The translations under genes and the position numbers were made by a program. Shown here one piece after another: positions 22,891 to 33,427 of a stretch of DNA of 64,000 nucleotides. The stretch spans positions 54,278,976-54,342,975 of the forward strand of contig OZ029913.1 of assembly GCA_964023275.1 (NCBI GenBank). The letters run 5' to 3'. Origin of the DNA: Norana najaformis. Lineage: Eukaryota; Annelida; Clitellata; Crassiclitellata; Hormogastridae. The notes under the pieces were generated by a model. That model saw only the letters and a program-made list of their open reading frames with translations, did not search any database and was not told the origin of the DNA. The number at the start of each line of letters is the position of its first letter. Position 1 is the stretch's first letter.

Positions 22891-24925
22891 AGGAGCTGAC
22901 CAAGCACTGCTTTCCTCATCGCCTTAGTGGATATCCGCACTCCAACGTAGTATTAAGACCAAGATTAGGGTACGATTGTGGCGCTCTTCTATTCCTTGAA
23001 GTCTTGATGATGCAAAGACGCTATATAAGTAGCAACAGACACTAGAGCAGCGCCGTGTTACCACATTGACCTCATGCTGATTACATCTTACTCAATCATT
23101 TCTTCATTCAATTGACTACAGTACTAATGTTTTGGCTCGCTATAAATAGTCAGTGAATAAAGTCTTTATGAAATATTTTAAAGTTATTTTCAAACACGAA
23201 AATTAATTTACAGAAATTTACTGAAAGTTTCAAAGAATGTGTAAGCTAACCTACTTATAATTGCCAGCTAATCACTAAACTTGTGAATAATTTAATGACC
23301 TTCCTCTCACTTGAAGAAGTTCTTTGAAACTCGACTACTTTCGCTGTCCATTGGATGAAATGTACATAGTTTGGTTTTCTGATGTGTGACCGTGCACTTC
23401 ACTCTTTTCTTCGATTGCTTATGAAATGGCGTCTTCATCAGCAGACGTCGATTCGCCCGTCGAATTCGTTGCTCGATTTTGCGATTTCTTCGAAGTAAAC
23501 TTGCGATGACAAGTTCACCGACTTCTAACTTGTTTCAGCGATAGTTCAACAGAAAACGACAACTTATCTTTCGACAAGTTTTAACGGATTTAGTTCGACA
23601 ACTTTGCGTTGCGACAAACGTTCCCCGTCCATTCAGCCACTTTTGGCTAGGCCTACCTATTTCTTTTCAGTTCACTTATGACCGAATCAACTATCTTTCA
23701 TTCGGTAAGTCTTTCAGCTTCCTCTGCCGAAACAATAACACAACTTATCGCGAGTCTCACGGTAATTAATTATGCTTAAATCACCGAATCTTGAGTTTAC
23801 TCGAGATATGAGAAGGCAAACCACACGGTCTTACCGTTCCCGTGACCAACGCAAGACTGTCGATTTCTCAACGTTCTCTTCTTAAATATGCCTCACAGAT
23901 CGTCTGCTAAACAGTGACTTAGAAACTAAACCTATCAAAGACGTGAACATCTCATCCGTTTCCATGGTAAAATGTCGTCTGTAAAATCCATGGCGTCTTT
24001 CGATTTTCCCGATTCACCGCTATATACTATAACTATATTCATAACATTTCCATTGGACGTTTGATATGCACTGAAGACGCTCAGTCAAGACAACACAAAT
24101 CCCCATCTAAGCTAAATCTAGCAATCTAGTCTTACTCTATAGCTGGCCGGCTAAAATTAAGCTAAATTCCTAGGCCTAATTTAATTAATATTTAAACTAA
24201 CTAATCTATACATTGAAACTTAACACTAATAAGCAGGCCTATGCACATGAAACGCAAAAGAACCCAAATCAAATGCGGATGAAAAGGAGGTACGCTACAA
24301 CGATGTTGATCTTGCACAGCTAACTGTGCTAAAAGGAGTGGAGTACTTTGGTACTTTGGTACTGCCGCGTCCAATAAAAACTAGATCCAACGCAATGCAG
24401 ACTGTCTGATGTTTGACTGAAGTTTGTGTTTAAGGCGCAGGTTGTAATTAAATAACTGTACGTAACAAATCTAGACGCCTACGTCTGCATTTTTGCATCT
24501 ATCTTCCCTTAACCCGCATTTGGGTGACCTTCCTTCGCCCCTTGGGGGAAGTCCATAATGGACGGCCATTTGGTGCGATCGCCAACGACCGTACACGTGA
24601 CCCAGGTTGATATTCTACAATGCACGTCTATTAGGCGATAAAAGGCTGCATGGTTGGTTTCTATAGTATATTGAAAATGTCTCTTTACAGGTTATTATTG
24701 TTCAGGGTACGGACAGCGTGCACAGTGATGTGGCTATATGTATTATGTGGACCAGATGAATTTGTACCAGCTGTGACCAAATTTTATGTGGACCAGGTAA
24801 ATTTGACTGTCTTGAAGCACACTTTATAATCTAGGTGAGTTGACATGCCTTAAGGTTTCGTAACACGGGACATAAACGTTTTGGCCTGAACATAGTAGGC
24901 GAAATATGTTAGCAGATGTAACATT
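22891..24925. other. No confirmed gene; one weak first-exon candidate
   Basis: Mostly AT-rich non-coding DNA. One weak candidate on the plus strand: an ATG at 23426 opens 23 codons and stops at a donor-like GAA|GTAAAC at 23495. No downstream partner was found, so it is not called as a gene. Confidence 0.3.
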
Positions 24926-25225
24926 GAAGTAAGTAAGTAAGTAATGGATTTATTAACATGATGCTGTATATGTCCATCGTATGAGCGAGGAATCGTGGCT
25001 AAATTTAACTTTGAAACGACATGAAAATGGACACTTACGAGACTTGTGTGCTAGAAGAAAATACTTGTGCGCGCTATCCTCAAAAGTTGTGTGCGCGAAC
25101 GCTCGCAGCTTAGAGGGAATATTATAGCGCAAGTTCGGGGCCCGGCCAGGCCGGGTCCGAATATAAAAAAGATGAGGTCCGTTCAGAGCTTTATAAAGTA
25201 CGAACGTATACTTTGTTAGCAATCT
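24926..25225 (-). mobile_element. Repeat family D, probable LINE-type 3' end
   Basis: Read on the minus strand, an open stretch of about 89 codons (stop at 24953) is followed by AATAAATCCATTACTTACTT and further TTAC repeats, a retrotransposon-like terminus. Shorter copies of the GTAAGTAAGTAAT...ATTTATTAA end lie at 48.52 and 53.30 kb. The encoded stretch weakly recalls a CR1-like C-terminus, but I cannot assign a clade. Confidence 0.45.
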
Positions 25226-25703
25226 TCGGGTTATTCTAAATCAGAAGTGACGCATAGGCAATGGTGCCAATGGATGACCCCTAGAAACCCAACTCTCTGA
25301 GATAAGATGGAACAAGGCAATTACACTTTCACCAATATTATTACATTAAACTCAGTGCGTTTTTGCAATGGTAACCAGTGCTGTTCCTACCGTATAAATC
25401 TGATATGCCCAAACCTAGGGACACCACCAATCAACCGATCCGCAGCAATGATTACAGATTGCAGTTAATTAATGTGGTGCGGAAATAGTTAGGCCAGTAT
25501 AAATAACACTGGCACTATCAATCTGGTCGAGATAAATGTAGGCCTTTATATCATGATTGTGGCGGCTTGGGGTTGTAACGAAGGGCGTATTTGGGGTTAT
25601 TTAATATTAAACGCAAAAGAGTAAGATAGCGATCAAATTTTATTATTAATTAAATCGACGTGCTCACATCCAGCGTTAGTCGATTAACTGTTTCTTAACC
25701 TCC
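25226..25703. other. Downstream flank of homeobox gene
   Basis: No gene seen between the family D element and the homeobox 3' exon. No clear poly(A) signal for the minus-strand gene was identified. Confidence 0.4.
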
Positions 25704-25965
25704 TTAATGAAATTGCGTCGTTTGTTGCAAAGTCGTGTAGTTCGGTGCCGCCATCTGGCGAGAGAAGTTCAGCTGTTCTAATTGTTGATAAGTTGAAGTA
25801 GACACCTGTATAGCGTTGTTATTTACCGGCGTCGACGACTGCAACATTGCAGTGAGGATCGGGTATGCTCTTCCGTCTCCTCCTTGCCTCAGGTCAGGAT
25901 TTTGCGTCTGATGCACTTTTAAATTGTAGGCAGCGTCTCTAATTCCTTGCTTCTTTAATCGAGCT
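25704..25965 (-). CDS. Homeobox gene, 3' exon (end of helix 3 and C-terminal tail)
   Basis: The exon starts after a minus-strand acceptor (ACATAACAG|A) and joins in phase to the homeodomain exon at 27.36 kb: the last base of the split arginine codon is the first base here, giving WFQNRR|ARLKKQ. It completes helix 3 of the homeodomain and adds a tail of about 80 residues, rich in Gln, Asn, Thr and Ser, ending in a stop at 25704. The clean phase match across 1.4 kb of mostly LINE DNA is the main evidence that both pieces belong to one gene. Confidence 0.8.
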
Positions 25966-26044
25966 CTGTTATGTAACAAAGTTTGAACAAGTACAAATAA
26001 GATAGTTAACCTAACCAAATCACCCGTCTTTCTCTTCGAACTGT

Positions 26045-26300
26045 TTCACCCACGCTATAGAGCATCTTCTTCGTGTGGTTACCCGAATCTCCACCTTGAA
26101 CCCATCTAAAACTGAATTCATGCTCATAGTTTTAAGCGACCAGCCAAAGAAAATTCCCAACCTCTTATCTTCCTCAACCTGGACTTTACGCAACCCACAC
26201 CTTTACTACCTTTACTACTAATTCTGCTGAGCTCAATTTAGGTGTGATTTTCGAACAAAACATGAACATCCATCTTTCCCGCTCGTGCTCCATGCATAAC
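26045..26300 (+). mobile_element. CR1/L2-like LINE reverse-transcriptase fragment
   Basis: Conceptual translation gives the post-catalytic motif LxLNPSKTEFMLI (here split by a frame break), then a remnant of the ...LGVIF... motif near 26.24 kb. It sits antisense in the homeodomain intron and is adjoined by a second, different LINE. Confidence 0.6.
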
Positions 26301-26329
26301 CGTGACCTAACCGTGATTGATACTGAGTC

Positions 26330-27345
26330 CCACCTTCGCTGCCTCCTCCTGGGCCAAAAGCTTTATTGATAGCAGTCGATGCGCTGTGAGAAACGGAGGA
26401 CAGGTGGGTGAGTGGTTTCAGATTGTAACTGGCGTGCGTCAGGGATGTGTTTTGTCACCTATGATTTTTGCCCAGGTTGTGGATTGGGCGATGTCGAGAG
26501 TGACGGAAGGCAGTAGCACTGGACTGAAATGGGTAAACAGCGATAAGTTAAAAGACCTGGACTTCCAGGATGATATCTCCCTGCTGGACAGCACTTGGAA
26601 AGGCATGAAAGAACTGACATATAAAGCCCAGGAGAAGCCAGCAAAGGTGGAACTCATCGTCAATCCCAAAAAGACCCAAACAATGAAGATAGGAAAATGG
26701 AATGAAATGGACAAGATCACGATTGATGACAAGAAGATTGAGAACGTGGATGATTTTTGCTACCTCGGCAGCTTAATAACAACAGACAGCAGCTGTGATG
26801 GGAGGTAAGGATATGCGTAGAAAAGGCAAATGCTGCTTTTGGGAGACTTGAAAAGATATGGAAGAACAACGGGTGCAGTTTGAGGACAAAGATTCGTTTG
26901 TATGAGGCCATTATATTAAGTACACTACCATATGGATCAGAAACTTGGCCAATGACGGTGGCAAACAAGAAAAGACAGGAGGCAGCCATCACAGATGGTT
27001 GAGAAGAATTCTGCACAGTTCGTGCCGTGATATCAAATGAAACTATATGAGCAAGGACAAGACAAGAGGATGTAGAGAATATCGTCAGAAAGAGAAGACT
27101 GAAATGGATGGGAAATGTAATTCGTATGGACAGAGATAGGCGAGCCAATCAAGCAATGGACTGGATTCCTGAAGGTAAACGGAGGGGGGAAGACCAAGGA
27201 AGAACTGGCCAGAGACCGTCATAGACGACCTTGGGTGTTTTGGAGATATCATGGGATGAGGCAGGAAGACTAGCGGTAGACAGAGATGAATGGAGAAGCT
27301 GCGTTGCCCGATGTGCAGACCTGCACAGGAAGGACTAAGTACTAA
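26330..27345 (+). mobile_element. Non-LTR retrotransposon (APE-type), 3' half
   Basis: The fragment begins inside the reverse transcriptase: VRQGCVLSPMIF, then LKDLDFQDDISLL (the catalytic YADD-like box appears as FQDD), NPKKTQTMKI and DDFCYLGSLI. After frame breaks it continues through KKRQEAAI-like and RRLKWMGN-like segments to a C-terminus resembling RPRKNWPETV..WRSCVARCADLHRKD. This belongs to the Jockey/I-group style of invertebrate LINEs; the clade is uncertain. It is 5'-truncated with several breaks. It lies antisense within the homeobox intron. Confidence 0.8.
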
Positions 27346-27362
27346 ATGAGCATAGGCTCTAC

Positions 27363-27526
27363 CTTCTGTTTTGAAACCACAACATCACTTGTCTTTCAGT
27401 CAGGTTCAGCTGATTTCCAATTTGGAGGCGCTCCTCGCGGGTAAGATACGATTGCTGGAGGAAGCGTTGTTCCAGAAGACTCAGCTGCCACTCGGAAAAG
27501 TCGTTTCTTTTGCGTGTTGTTTTCAT
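27363..27526 (-). CDS. Homeobox gene, homeodomain exon
   Basis: Encodes 54 residues plus two bases of a codon, covering nearly all of a homeodomain. Conserved positions are present: F8, L16, F20, L40, W48, F49, Q50, N51, R53. It ends at the donor AACAGAAG|GTAGAG (GT at 27362-27361), splitting the codon for Arg53. Acceptor choice: CCTCCCAG|ATG at 27526; an alternative AG at 27538 adds 11 bases. LNLTERQV recalls posterior-Hox or ParaHox-like homeodomains, while A54-R55-L56 is unusual for them, so I give no family or symbol. Likely a sequence-specific DNA-binding transcription factor. Confidence 0.82.
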
Positions 27527-27699
27527 CTGGGAGGATGCTAAAGTGAACAAGTAAACCAAAGTACGGCATTGAAGAGATGACGCATTTGAAGAGTTGTTGC
27601 CATTAACAGTTGTATTGTCCTAAAAGGTCATTCTGAATCTGTCGGAATTTAAATTGTAGCTTTTCAGCTGATATCGGTATCAGAGTGAATATCGTTTTC

Positions 27700-27870
27700 G
27701 TAATCTCAATATTTCTACAGCGCCCAACGAAAGCTAAGTAGACGGAACCAGCTTATTCACCGGCGCTCAGTCAAAACAAAATCGATAAAAATCGGTTACA
27801 GGTCAAGGTCAGAGTCAGGCAGGCAGGCAGTCAGACGGCTATGGTGGATGGTGTTTGGAATATGATTTTC
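27700..27870 (+). mobile_element. Repeat family A copy
   Basis: Carries CGTAATCTC, TTTCTACAGCGCCCAACGAA, CCAGCTTATTCACCGGCGCT and CAGTCAAAACAAAATCGATA in the same order as the other copies, with an expanded AGGC run near its end. It lies in the putative first intron of the homeobox gene. Confidence 0.7.
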
Positions 27871-28148
27871 ATAGCTTAAGGTTGGCGTTAGGTTCTTTTA
27901 ATAAATCTAAAACTACGTTTTGTATGTAAGAGATTTTCAGTTTCAGCTGATGGCACACCAAAATCAAACCCAAAATCAGGTCAATTTTCAAATTAGTCCA
28001 CTGACATTGGGATTCAGAAACTGTACCCTAATATTCATTATATATATATTTTAAACATGATAATGTTGTACGCTACAACTGAACCAATTCATTATCCTAA
28101 TACTTATAGTACTATATGAAAAAGAATATGAAATGCGGTCATTCTAAC

Positions 28149-28220
28149 CTTTGTCTTCCATGGCAGAAGCTGTTGTTGGTCTTGTCGATGACGATGAAAA
28201 CGTCGCAAAACTTTACTCAT
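28149..28220 (-). CDS. Candidate first coding exon of the homeobox gene
   Basis: An ATG (28220) opens 24 codons rich in Arg, His and Gln, ending PWKTK at AAG|GTTAGA. It joins in phase 0 to the homeodomain exon at CAG|ATG. The gene would then encode about 165 residues. There is no homology support and a short overlapping upstream ATG exists, so an unseen first exon elsewhere is equally possible. Confidence 0.35.
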
Positions 28221-28229
28221 TATCCATGG

Positions 28230-29237
28230 TTGCAAAACATATAAAATTTAGACTATTTGGCGTCTTAAAATTCAAAAAGTACAGAGTAGAGAACTTCGTC
28301 TGTGATTAAATACGCCCAAGGCTAAAACCATCACTTTATATGTCATCTGCTCAGGTATACAGAAAGTGACGTTGCTTTTGGAATGAAAGCCCATTCATTC
28401 AACTTATCCATGAAGTTGAATTCACATAACAAGTGAACTATGAGGCTTTCTAACAGAATAATTTTGTGTTCTAGATCAGTTTATTTAAAAGAGATTCTTA
28501 AACTAAATTTCTGTTTATCACGAACTCAGGTTCGTTTCGAGGTTAGAGTTCCGTTTGTTGTGATCTTTAGCCCATATGTAACTTTAGACTGGTAGGTAAA
28601 AGTTGCGTTACAGTAACAGAAATTTTGCGGCGAAAAAGATCAAAGGGGCGTTCAAAGAAGCCGAGGCAAAGATCAAAGAAAGAATCGTTGCCCGAATGAT
28701 TGACAGTTAGACGTTTTGAGCAGATGAACTGGACTTGTTCCGTTTAAGACAAGTGAGATCAAAAAGCTACAGACAGTCAGTAGTTTATTTTGTATGGCCA
28801 CATCAAAGTAAACCAACTCTCGAGGTCTAATATTAATGCGCATGGTTGACACTGCTAGTTAGCGGATTAACCGAATAAACCTTCATCCACACTCTAAGGC
28901 TGTAGGCTGTAGGTCCTGATTTATAATTTCGAGACCCACACCAACATGGCAGGCAATATGTTAGGTTTTCTGGTGCTAGTGAGTCGCCCACTAGCTGAAG
29001 TCCTTGCTCTCTCCCGAATACATCCTGTCTTCATTTTAAGCTCACAGTAGTGCTTTCGCTTTCTTCGGTGTTTCTGTTCAACTGTGGCCCCATTGGCAAC
29101 CTCCCAGAGAGCTGACATGTACCTCATTTCATTGACCGTGCTTCCCTACCGCTTGTCCTTCCTGTTATTAGTCCACTATCGGTCTTTTGTCATTCTTGTC
29201 AACTTTTCAAGCATACTAATGACGCTTTTTCCTTCTA
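28230..29237. other. No gene seen; upstream flank of LINE
   Basis: AT-rich DNA. The last part (about 28.92-29.24 kb) may be the 5' end of the LINE that follows, but it has no diagnostic feature. Confidence 0.35.
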
Positions 29238-29844
29238 TTGTGTTCCCTTTTCTCATTGTTCCCTGCCAAACTGATTCTCTTCCATGGCAAAAAGTCTCGG
29301 TTATCATCGAAAAAACGTAATGGTATACAAGTGCATGTCCTGATGCTCATACTTCTTGTCGGTGATATTGAGTTGAACCCTGGCCCATCACTCCTAAAAA
29401 CCTTAAACTTTTGCCACATGAACATTGCTTCGATCCGATTCAAAGCCCCTTCTCTGACAAATTACCTAAATGAGCAACAAATTCACAACATGACACTTAA
29501 CGAGACCTGGCTACGTCCTGATGACACTCAGTCCTTCCTTTCAGATATAACTCCCCCCTTCATTTTCACTGTTGCAAGAACCGCGACTGGGTAGAAACGG
29601 TGGTGGATTAGCTTTCCTTTTGCAAATAAATCCTTGCATTTGTCCAGATCTGTTCTCCCTATACATTGTCCAGCGTCTTTTGAGGCTTTAATTATCATTC
29701 TAACCTCAAGCAACAAACACATTACACTCTTAAGTATACATCGCTCTCTGTCACTTTCTTTAACGGGTTTCTTTAACGAATTTCAAACTCTTTTGGAGGC
29801 TGTAATTTCATCTCCTACTGAACTAATCATAACGTGTGACTTAA
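29238..29844 (+). mobile_element. CR1/L2-like LINE, 5' part (2A motif and endonuclease)
   Basis: The frame opens with a basic, hydrophobic leader, a 2A-like motif and then the AP-type endonuclease: CHMNIASIR (catalytic Asn) and LNETWL (catalytic Glu). After frame breaks at about 29.59 and 29.67 kb it runs into the ELIITCD segment that should lead to the GDFN motif. There a piggyBac element has inserted. The endonuclease resumes at 31.17 kb. Confidence 0.8.
29361..29387 (+). other. 2A-like ribosome-skipping motif
   Basis: Encodes GDIELNPGP, a full match to D-(V/I)-E-x-N-P-G-P, preceded by a hydrophobic LILLV run. Such motifs occur upstream of the endonuclease in some CR1-type elements of echinoderms, amphioxus and molluscs and cause co-translational separation at Gly-Pro. 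Activity here is inference. Confidence 0.8.
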
Positions 29845-31165
29845 CCCTTTCCTGGGCACCGGGAAGTAGTCTTCCCACTTCTTAGGGTTGTGTATAGTGC
29901 CATGGGAAACACTTTTCCCACTTTTCCCTGTGCGTTTACAGTTATATCTATGCTCAGAGATGTCGTGAAATTTCTATGGCGCGTACCTCTTAGTCATACA
30001 CCAGCTTCCTGAACTTCAGAACTACTACAGTGCAGATCCGTTGTTGAGTGTTCCATCGGTCAAGTCAGTCATGACTTCAAAGAAGTTCAAAAAAATTATT
30101 GAGACCACTGCAATGACAATTCTCTCAATCCGCCATGTAACCAAAATGGTCATGACAAACTGCCAAAGGTTAGACCACTTTTGAACAAGCTTGGTTCCAA
30201 TTGTGCTGCTGTTATTAGGATCACTTTCCGCAGATGAGTCAACAATTCCTTTCAAAGGGTGATCAACATTGAAACAGTATGTGCCCATGAAGCCAGTAAA
30301 GCGTGGATACAAAATGTGGTGTCTGGAAGATTCAGCGACGGGATTCGTGTATGCATTTGATGTTTACACAGGAAAGAGTGCAGAGAAGAACAACGATATT
30401 TGCACTCTTGGTGAGAGGGTGGGGTTATGTTCCAAGGCAAGCCTGGAACCATGGAGTACCATTGCCTTTGATAACTTCTCTACTACCATCAAGCTAATGC
30501 AGGCACTGTACAGTTGACACCTGCATTCAGTAGTTACTGTCAGAGTAAACGGTAAGGACCTGCCAGACATGATGAAAAAGAAATCAAGACTGAGAAGAGG
30601 TGAATTCCTGTTCCGCACTAAAGGACATGTTTCTGTTGTGAAGTGGATGGACAACAACGAAGTGACTGTCCTGTCAACTGCTCATGATCCGAGTAAATCT
30701 GCTCCGTAAATCGGGAAGCAAAAGATGAAACAAAAATGCTGTGATGTGTCCCTTAGCTACTGCAGAATATGAGAAGATCATGGGTGGAAATTGACCGTTT
30801 TGATCAAATTCCATGGAAAGTAGTGAACAATGAACAGTTAAAAACTGCATCATATATTTGACTGTAAATCACGTGCCTTGCTACTGTTAGATCAAAGGAA
30901 TCATCTTATTTGTCTTTTAATATTCATTTGAACTGAAAGAAAAGTTTTTGGTGAATTTCGGTTGCACTGTCTATAGATTCTGTAGTTGGAATTGTGATGA
31001 CCCTCATGGGCGCCGGGAAGTATACTTCCCAGTATGTGCATACTTATTTTTTATTCGGAATATGGATATATAAAAATTACTTTTCAGATGGTCTTATTTT
31101 TGTATGATTTTAGCAATGAAAACCCAAATTGCACTATTGATATAAAAAATGTGCCCGCGAAAGGG
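29845..31165 (+). mobile_element. piggyBac-type DNA transposon, degenerate
   Basis: It is flanked by TTAA on both sides (29841-29844 and 31166-31169), the piggyBac target duplication. The ends are imperfect inverted repeats: CCCTTTCCTGGGCAC on the left and, on the opposite strand, CCCTTTCGCGGGCAC on the right. Sub-terminal palindromes GGGAAGTA(G/TA)..CTTCCCA lie near both ends (about 29861 and 31016). At 1,321 bp it is shorter than autonomous members and encodes only part of the transposase. It interrupts the LINE endonuclease, so it is younger than that LINE. Confidence 0.9.
30263..30870 (+). pseudogene. piggyBac transposase remnant (DDE_Tnp_1_7 type)
   Basis: Residues KQYVPMKPVKRGYKMW, DSATGFVYAFDVYTGK and AFDNFSTT match the conserved core of piggyBac transposases, including the Asp of the DNF motif. 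A stop follows at 30517. Related sequence continues in shifted frames to an MGGIDRFDQ-like remnant (about 30.78-30.81 kb). The N-terminal third and the C-terminal Cys-rich domain are missing. Inactive. Confidence 0.85.
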
Positions 31166-31169
31166 TTAA

Positions 31170-31724
31170 CATTCATGTCGTTTCAAACAATCACGTTTCT
31201 ACTACTTTCATGAGCTCTTGACTTCTTTTGATCTGAAACTTCACATAACCTTATCAACACAATGTCATGTTGTAGGTTACAGCCTTTATCTCCTGGTGAC
31301 AGGATCCGATTATAACATAATTCAAGATGTATTGACTAAGGAAACTTATCTTTCTGATCACTTTGCCGTCGTCACATCCCTCTTTTTACCAAACCACTGC
31401 CGAATTACGCAGTTATTACTTTCAGACCTTGGCATCAACCAGATGTCCAGACTTTAAAAAATAACATCTGCGCCTCACTTCCTTTTAGTGATTAAACCTA
31501 TCCGCTTAGGCTTATACCCTCTTTCGTCAACTTCAATCTGTTCTGACCGAACTTCTTGATAAACATATTCCACTTAATTCCAAGATGGCTGTTGTTCTTA
31601 ACCCGTAGACTTGGTTTACATGCTGAAATTGCTGAAGCTCGACGTCGACGTAGCCAACTTGAACGCACCTGGCGCCGCTCACGACTTCCCTTCTATCACC
31701 AAGTTAATTTGAGTACGTATGAAA
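31170..31724 (+). mobile_element. CR1/L2-like LINE, endonuclease C-terminus and linker
   Basis: It continues from the interrupted endonuclease. The frame passes through a DLKLHI segment and YLSDHFAVVTSL (the SDH catalytic box), and then, after frame breaks, EIAEARRRRSQLERTWRRSR, the basic linker typical of CR1/L2 before the reverse transcriptase. Here the element is cut by a family B insertion. Confidence 0.8.
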
Positions 31725-32280
31725 GTATTACCAGACTCACTCAGTTTAGTAGTTGTTGAAGTTTGTTGGAGTTTAGGATGGAGAGAGGGGACAGCCAGTG
31801 CAGAGACATCAACTGATATCAACGCCTGGACGTGCCAACAAAGTAGAGGTAGGACGCCTGATTAATTGTTTTGTTCAGACAGAGAGATGGTACTGATAAC
31901 TGGTAGTGAGTCAACCGGCCCACCCGGAAAGTGATTGCACAACCAGTTGCAATAGAGACAGGAAACCAGACGGGTACAGATACAGGGAGAGATACGCAGA
32001 AAGACCACGCTGAGTAAAGAGTCCGCTTAGACGCGAGAGAAGGGAGTCGAGCTCTGGACGCGACAGCAGACGGTCGAACTCGGGGTTCGCTGTAAGAGCT
32101 AGCTAGAATCAATTGAAATGTAGGCTCTTATAAAGTCTAGCGTCTTCTGACGCTATAGCAATCGTTATGGGTAGAATTACATCTTAAGGTTCGTCGTAGG
32201 CTAATGTCATCATTGCCCGCTTCGTAGAGTAACTCTGATTGAACTAGAAAATCATACTCGCGTTGTCAGACATTGAAGAA
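31725..32280 (+). mobile_element. Repeat family B copy 2, inserted in the LINE
   Basis: Starts ATTACCAGACTCACTCAGTT and ends after the hairpin TAGCGTC-TTCT-GACGCTA (perfect 7-bp stem) and ATCGTTATGGGTAGA block, as in the 9.9-10.6-kb copy. The interior (A/G/C-rich) differs from that copy. The LINE reverse-transcriptase core is missing across this point. Confidence 0.55.
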
Positions 32281-32284
32281 TGAC

Positions 32285-33075
32285 AACAAACTATGAAGAA
32301 AACTGAACAATGCGCTCTGGACGTGAAACCTCATATAGTAACTGGTATTGCACCAGAAACATTTATATTATACTTATCTCATGGGCGTTTCAAAGAACAG
32401 TGTAAAATTGTTCATAATGGTAGGATTATGCGCCACCTTCCCATTTCTGTCCTTGTTTATCTGGCTGAAGCCGTAGTCTCCAGCTATCTTTACTACTGCT
32501 TGTTACTGACATTTCAGAAGCCAATTGATGAAACTTCAGAATCCAACATACATTTCCTGGGCTATCACTAAGACCCCTAAATATGAACTTATATCACCGA
32601 TCATAAAGTCATTGCATTGGCTGCCCATAGAAAAGGGAATAATGTTAAATACTTGGTTAATTGTATACAAGACTAAATTTCAGCCAATTCCATTGTATTC
32701 ACTCTGTACTGACTCCCAAGACTTGTCTCTACTCGACCAGGTCTTCTGACTGTCTAAATCTGACCATTCCGAGGACAAGGGCAGCTCTCGGCAGGCGTGC
32801 CTTTTCTGTCGAAGGCCCTAGACTCTGGAACAATCTTCCGGCAAATGTTCACTCTGCACAGTCTCTTTGGGCCTTAAGATCTCGACTAAAAACTTAACTT
32901 TTCCTAGACTCATTTCCTCCGTGGACTGTTTCCGTGTCTTCTCAAACTCTCTTCTTGGCTTTCTACCGGGCTCACCACAGAATTTGACTTGAACAACGAT
33001 TTTACTTAGCAGTGACCATCGGCTGATACCTTGTGCATTACTACAGTGGCGCTATAGAAGTTCTCATAATACTAT
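32285..33075 (+). mobile_element. CR1/L2-like LINE, reverse-transcriptase C-terminus and 3' tail
   Basis: Shows AEAVVSSYLYYCLL, ISPIIKSLHWLPIEK and PRTRAALGRRAFSVEGPRLW, then NNLPANVHSAQSL, the diagnostic C-terminal series of CR1/L2 reverse transcriptases. The 3' tail runs through ATCGGCTGATACCTTGTGCA to GTGGCGCTATAGAAGTTCTC. Most of this part is open with few breaks, which suggests moderate age. The same tail occurs at 14.6 kb. Confidence 0.85.
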
Positions 33076-33084
33076 TGTTACTTA

Positions 33085-33165
33085 AACGCAGCGCTCGTGA
33101 ATAAAATGTGCCCAACGCATAGCTTTAAAGTAGCTTTCTAGAAATTCACGATTACGATTAATTTG
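33085..33165 (-). mobile_element. Repeat family A, partial copy
   Basis: Matches only the terminal third of family A: CGCTCGTGAATAA, ATAGCTTTAAAG and TAGAAATTCACGATTACGAT. It lies directly after the LINE tail. Confidence 0.5.
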
Positions 33166-33239
33166 TCGTAGGCTAATGTCATCCACTGCTCAACCACTAC
33201 ATTTGGCTCAACCCAACGACGTCCTATACATGGTTCAAC

Positions 33240-33269
33240 CCAAAGATTTTAGAATCTTAAAATCTTTGG
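33240..33269. repeat. 12-bp perfect inverted repeat (hairpin)
   Basis: Arms CCAAAGATTTTA and TAAAATCTTTGG around a 6-base loop. No downstream T tract or element ends were recognised. Confidence 0.8.
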
Positions 33270-33427
33270 CTTGATTGATATGTAGAAGCCGTCATTAATT
33301 TCAACATCCGAAAGTCGATGACGTCAGATCGTGGCGCATCGACCCATATCGATAGCCTTTTTCTGGCAGTTAGATTTCGAGGTACATAGTTGCTTGTTTT
33401 CAGAGTTTCACGTGTTTTGTCTATTAG

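Noticed and set aside
24507-24540. Second piggyBac end (TTAACCCGCATTTGGG)
   Set aside because: Starts like one but no matching inverted end or second TTAA junction was found downstream.
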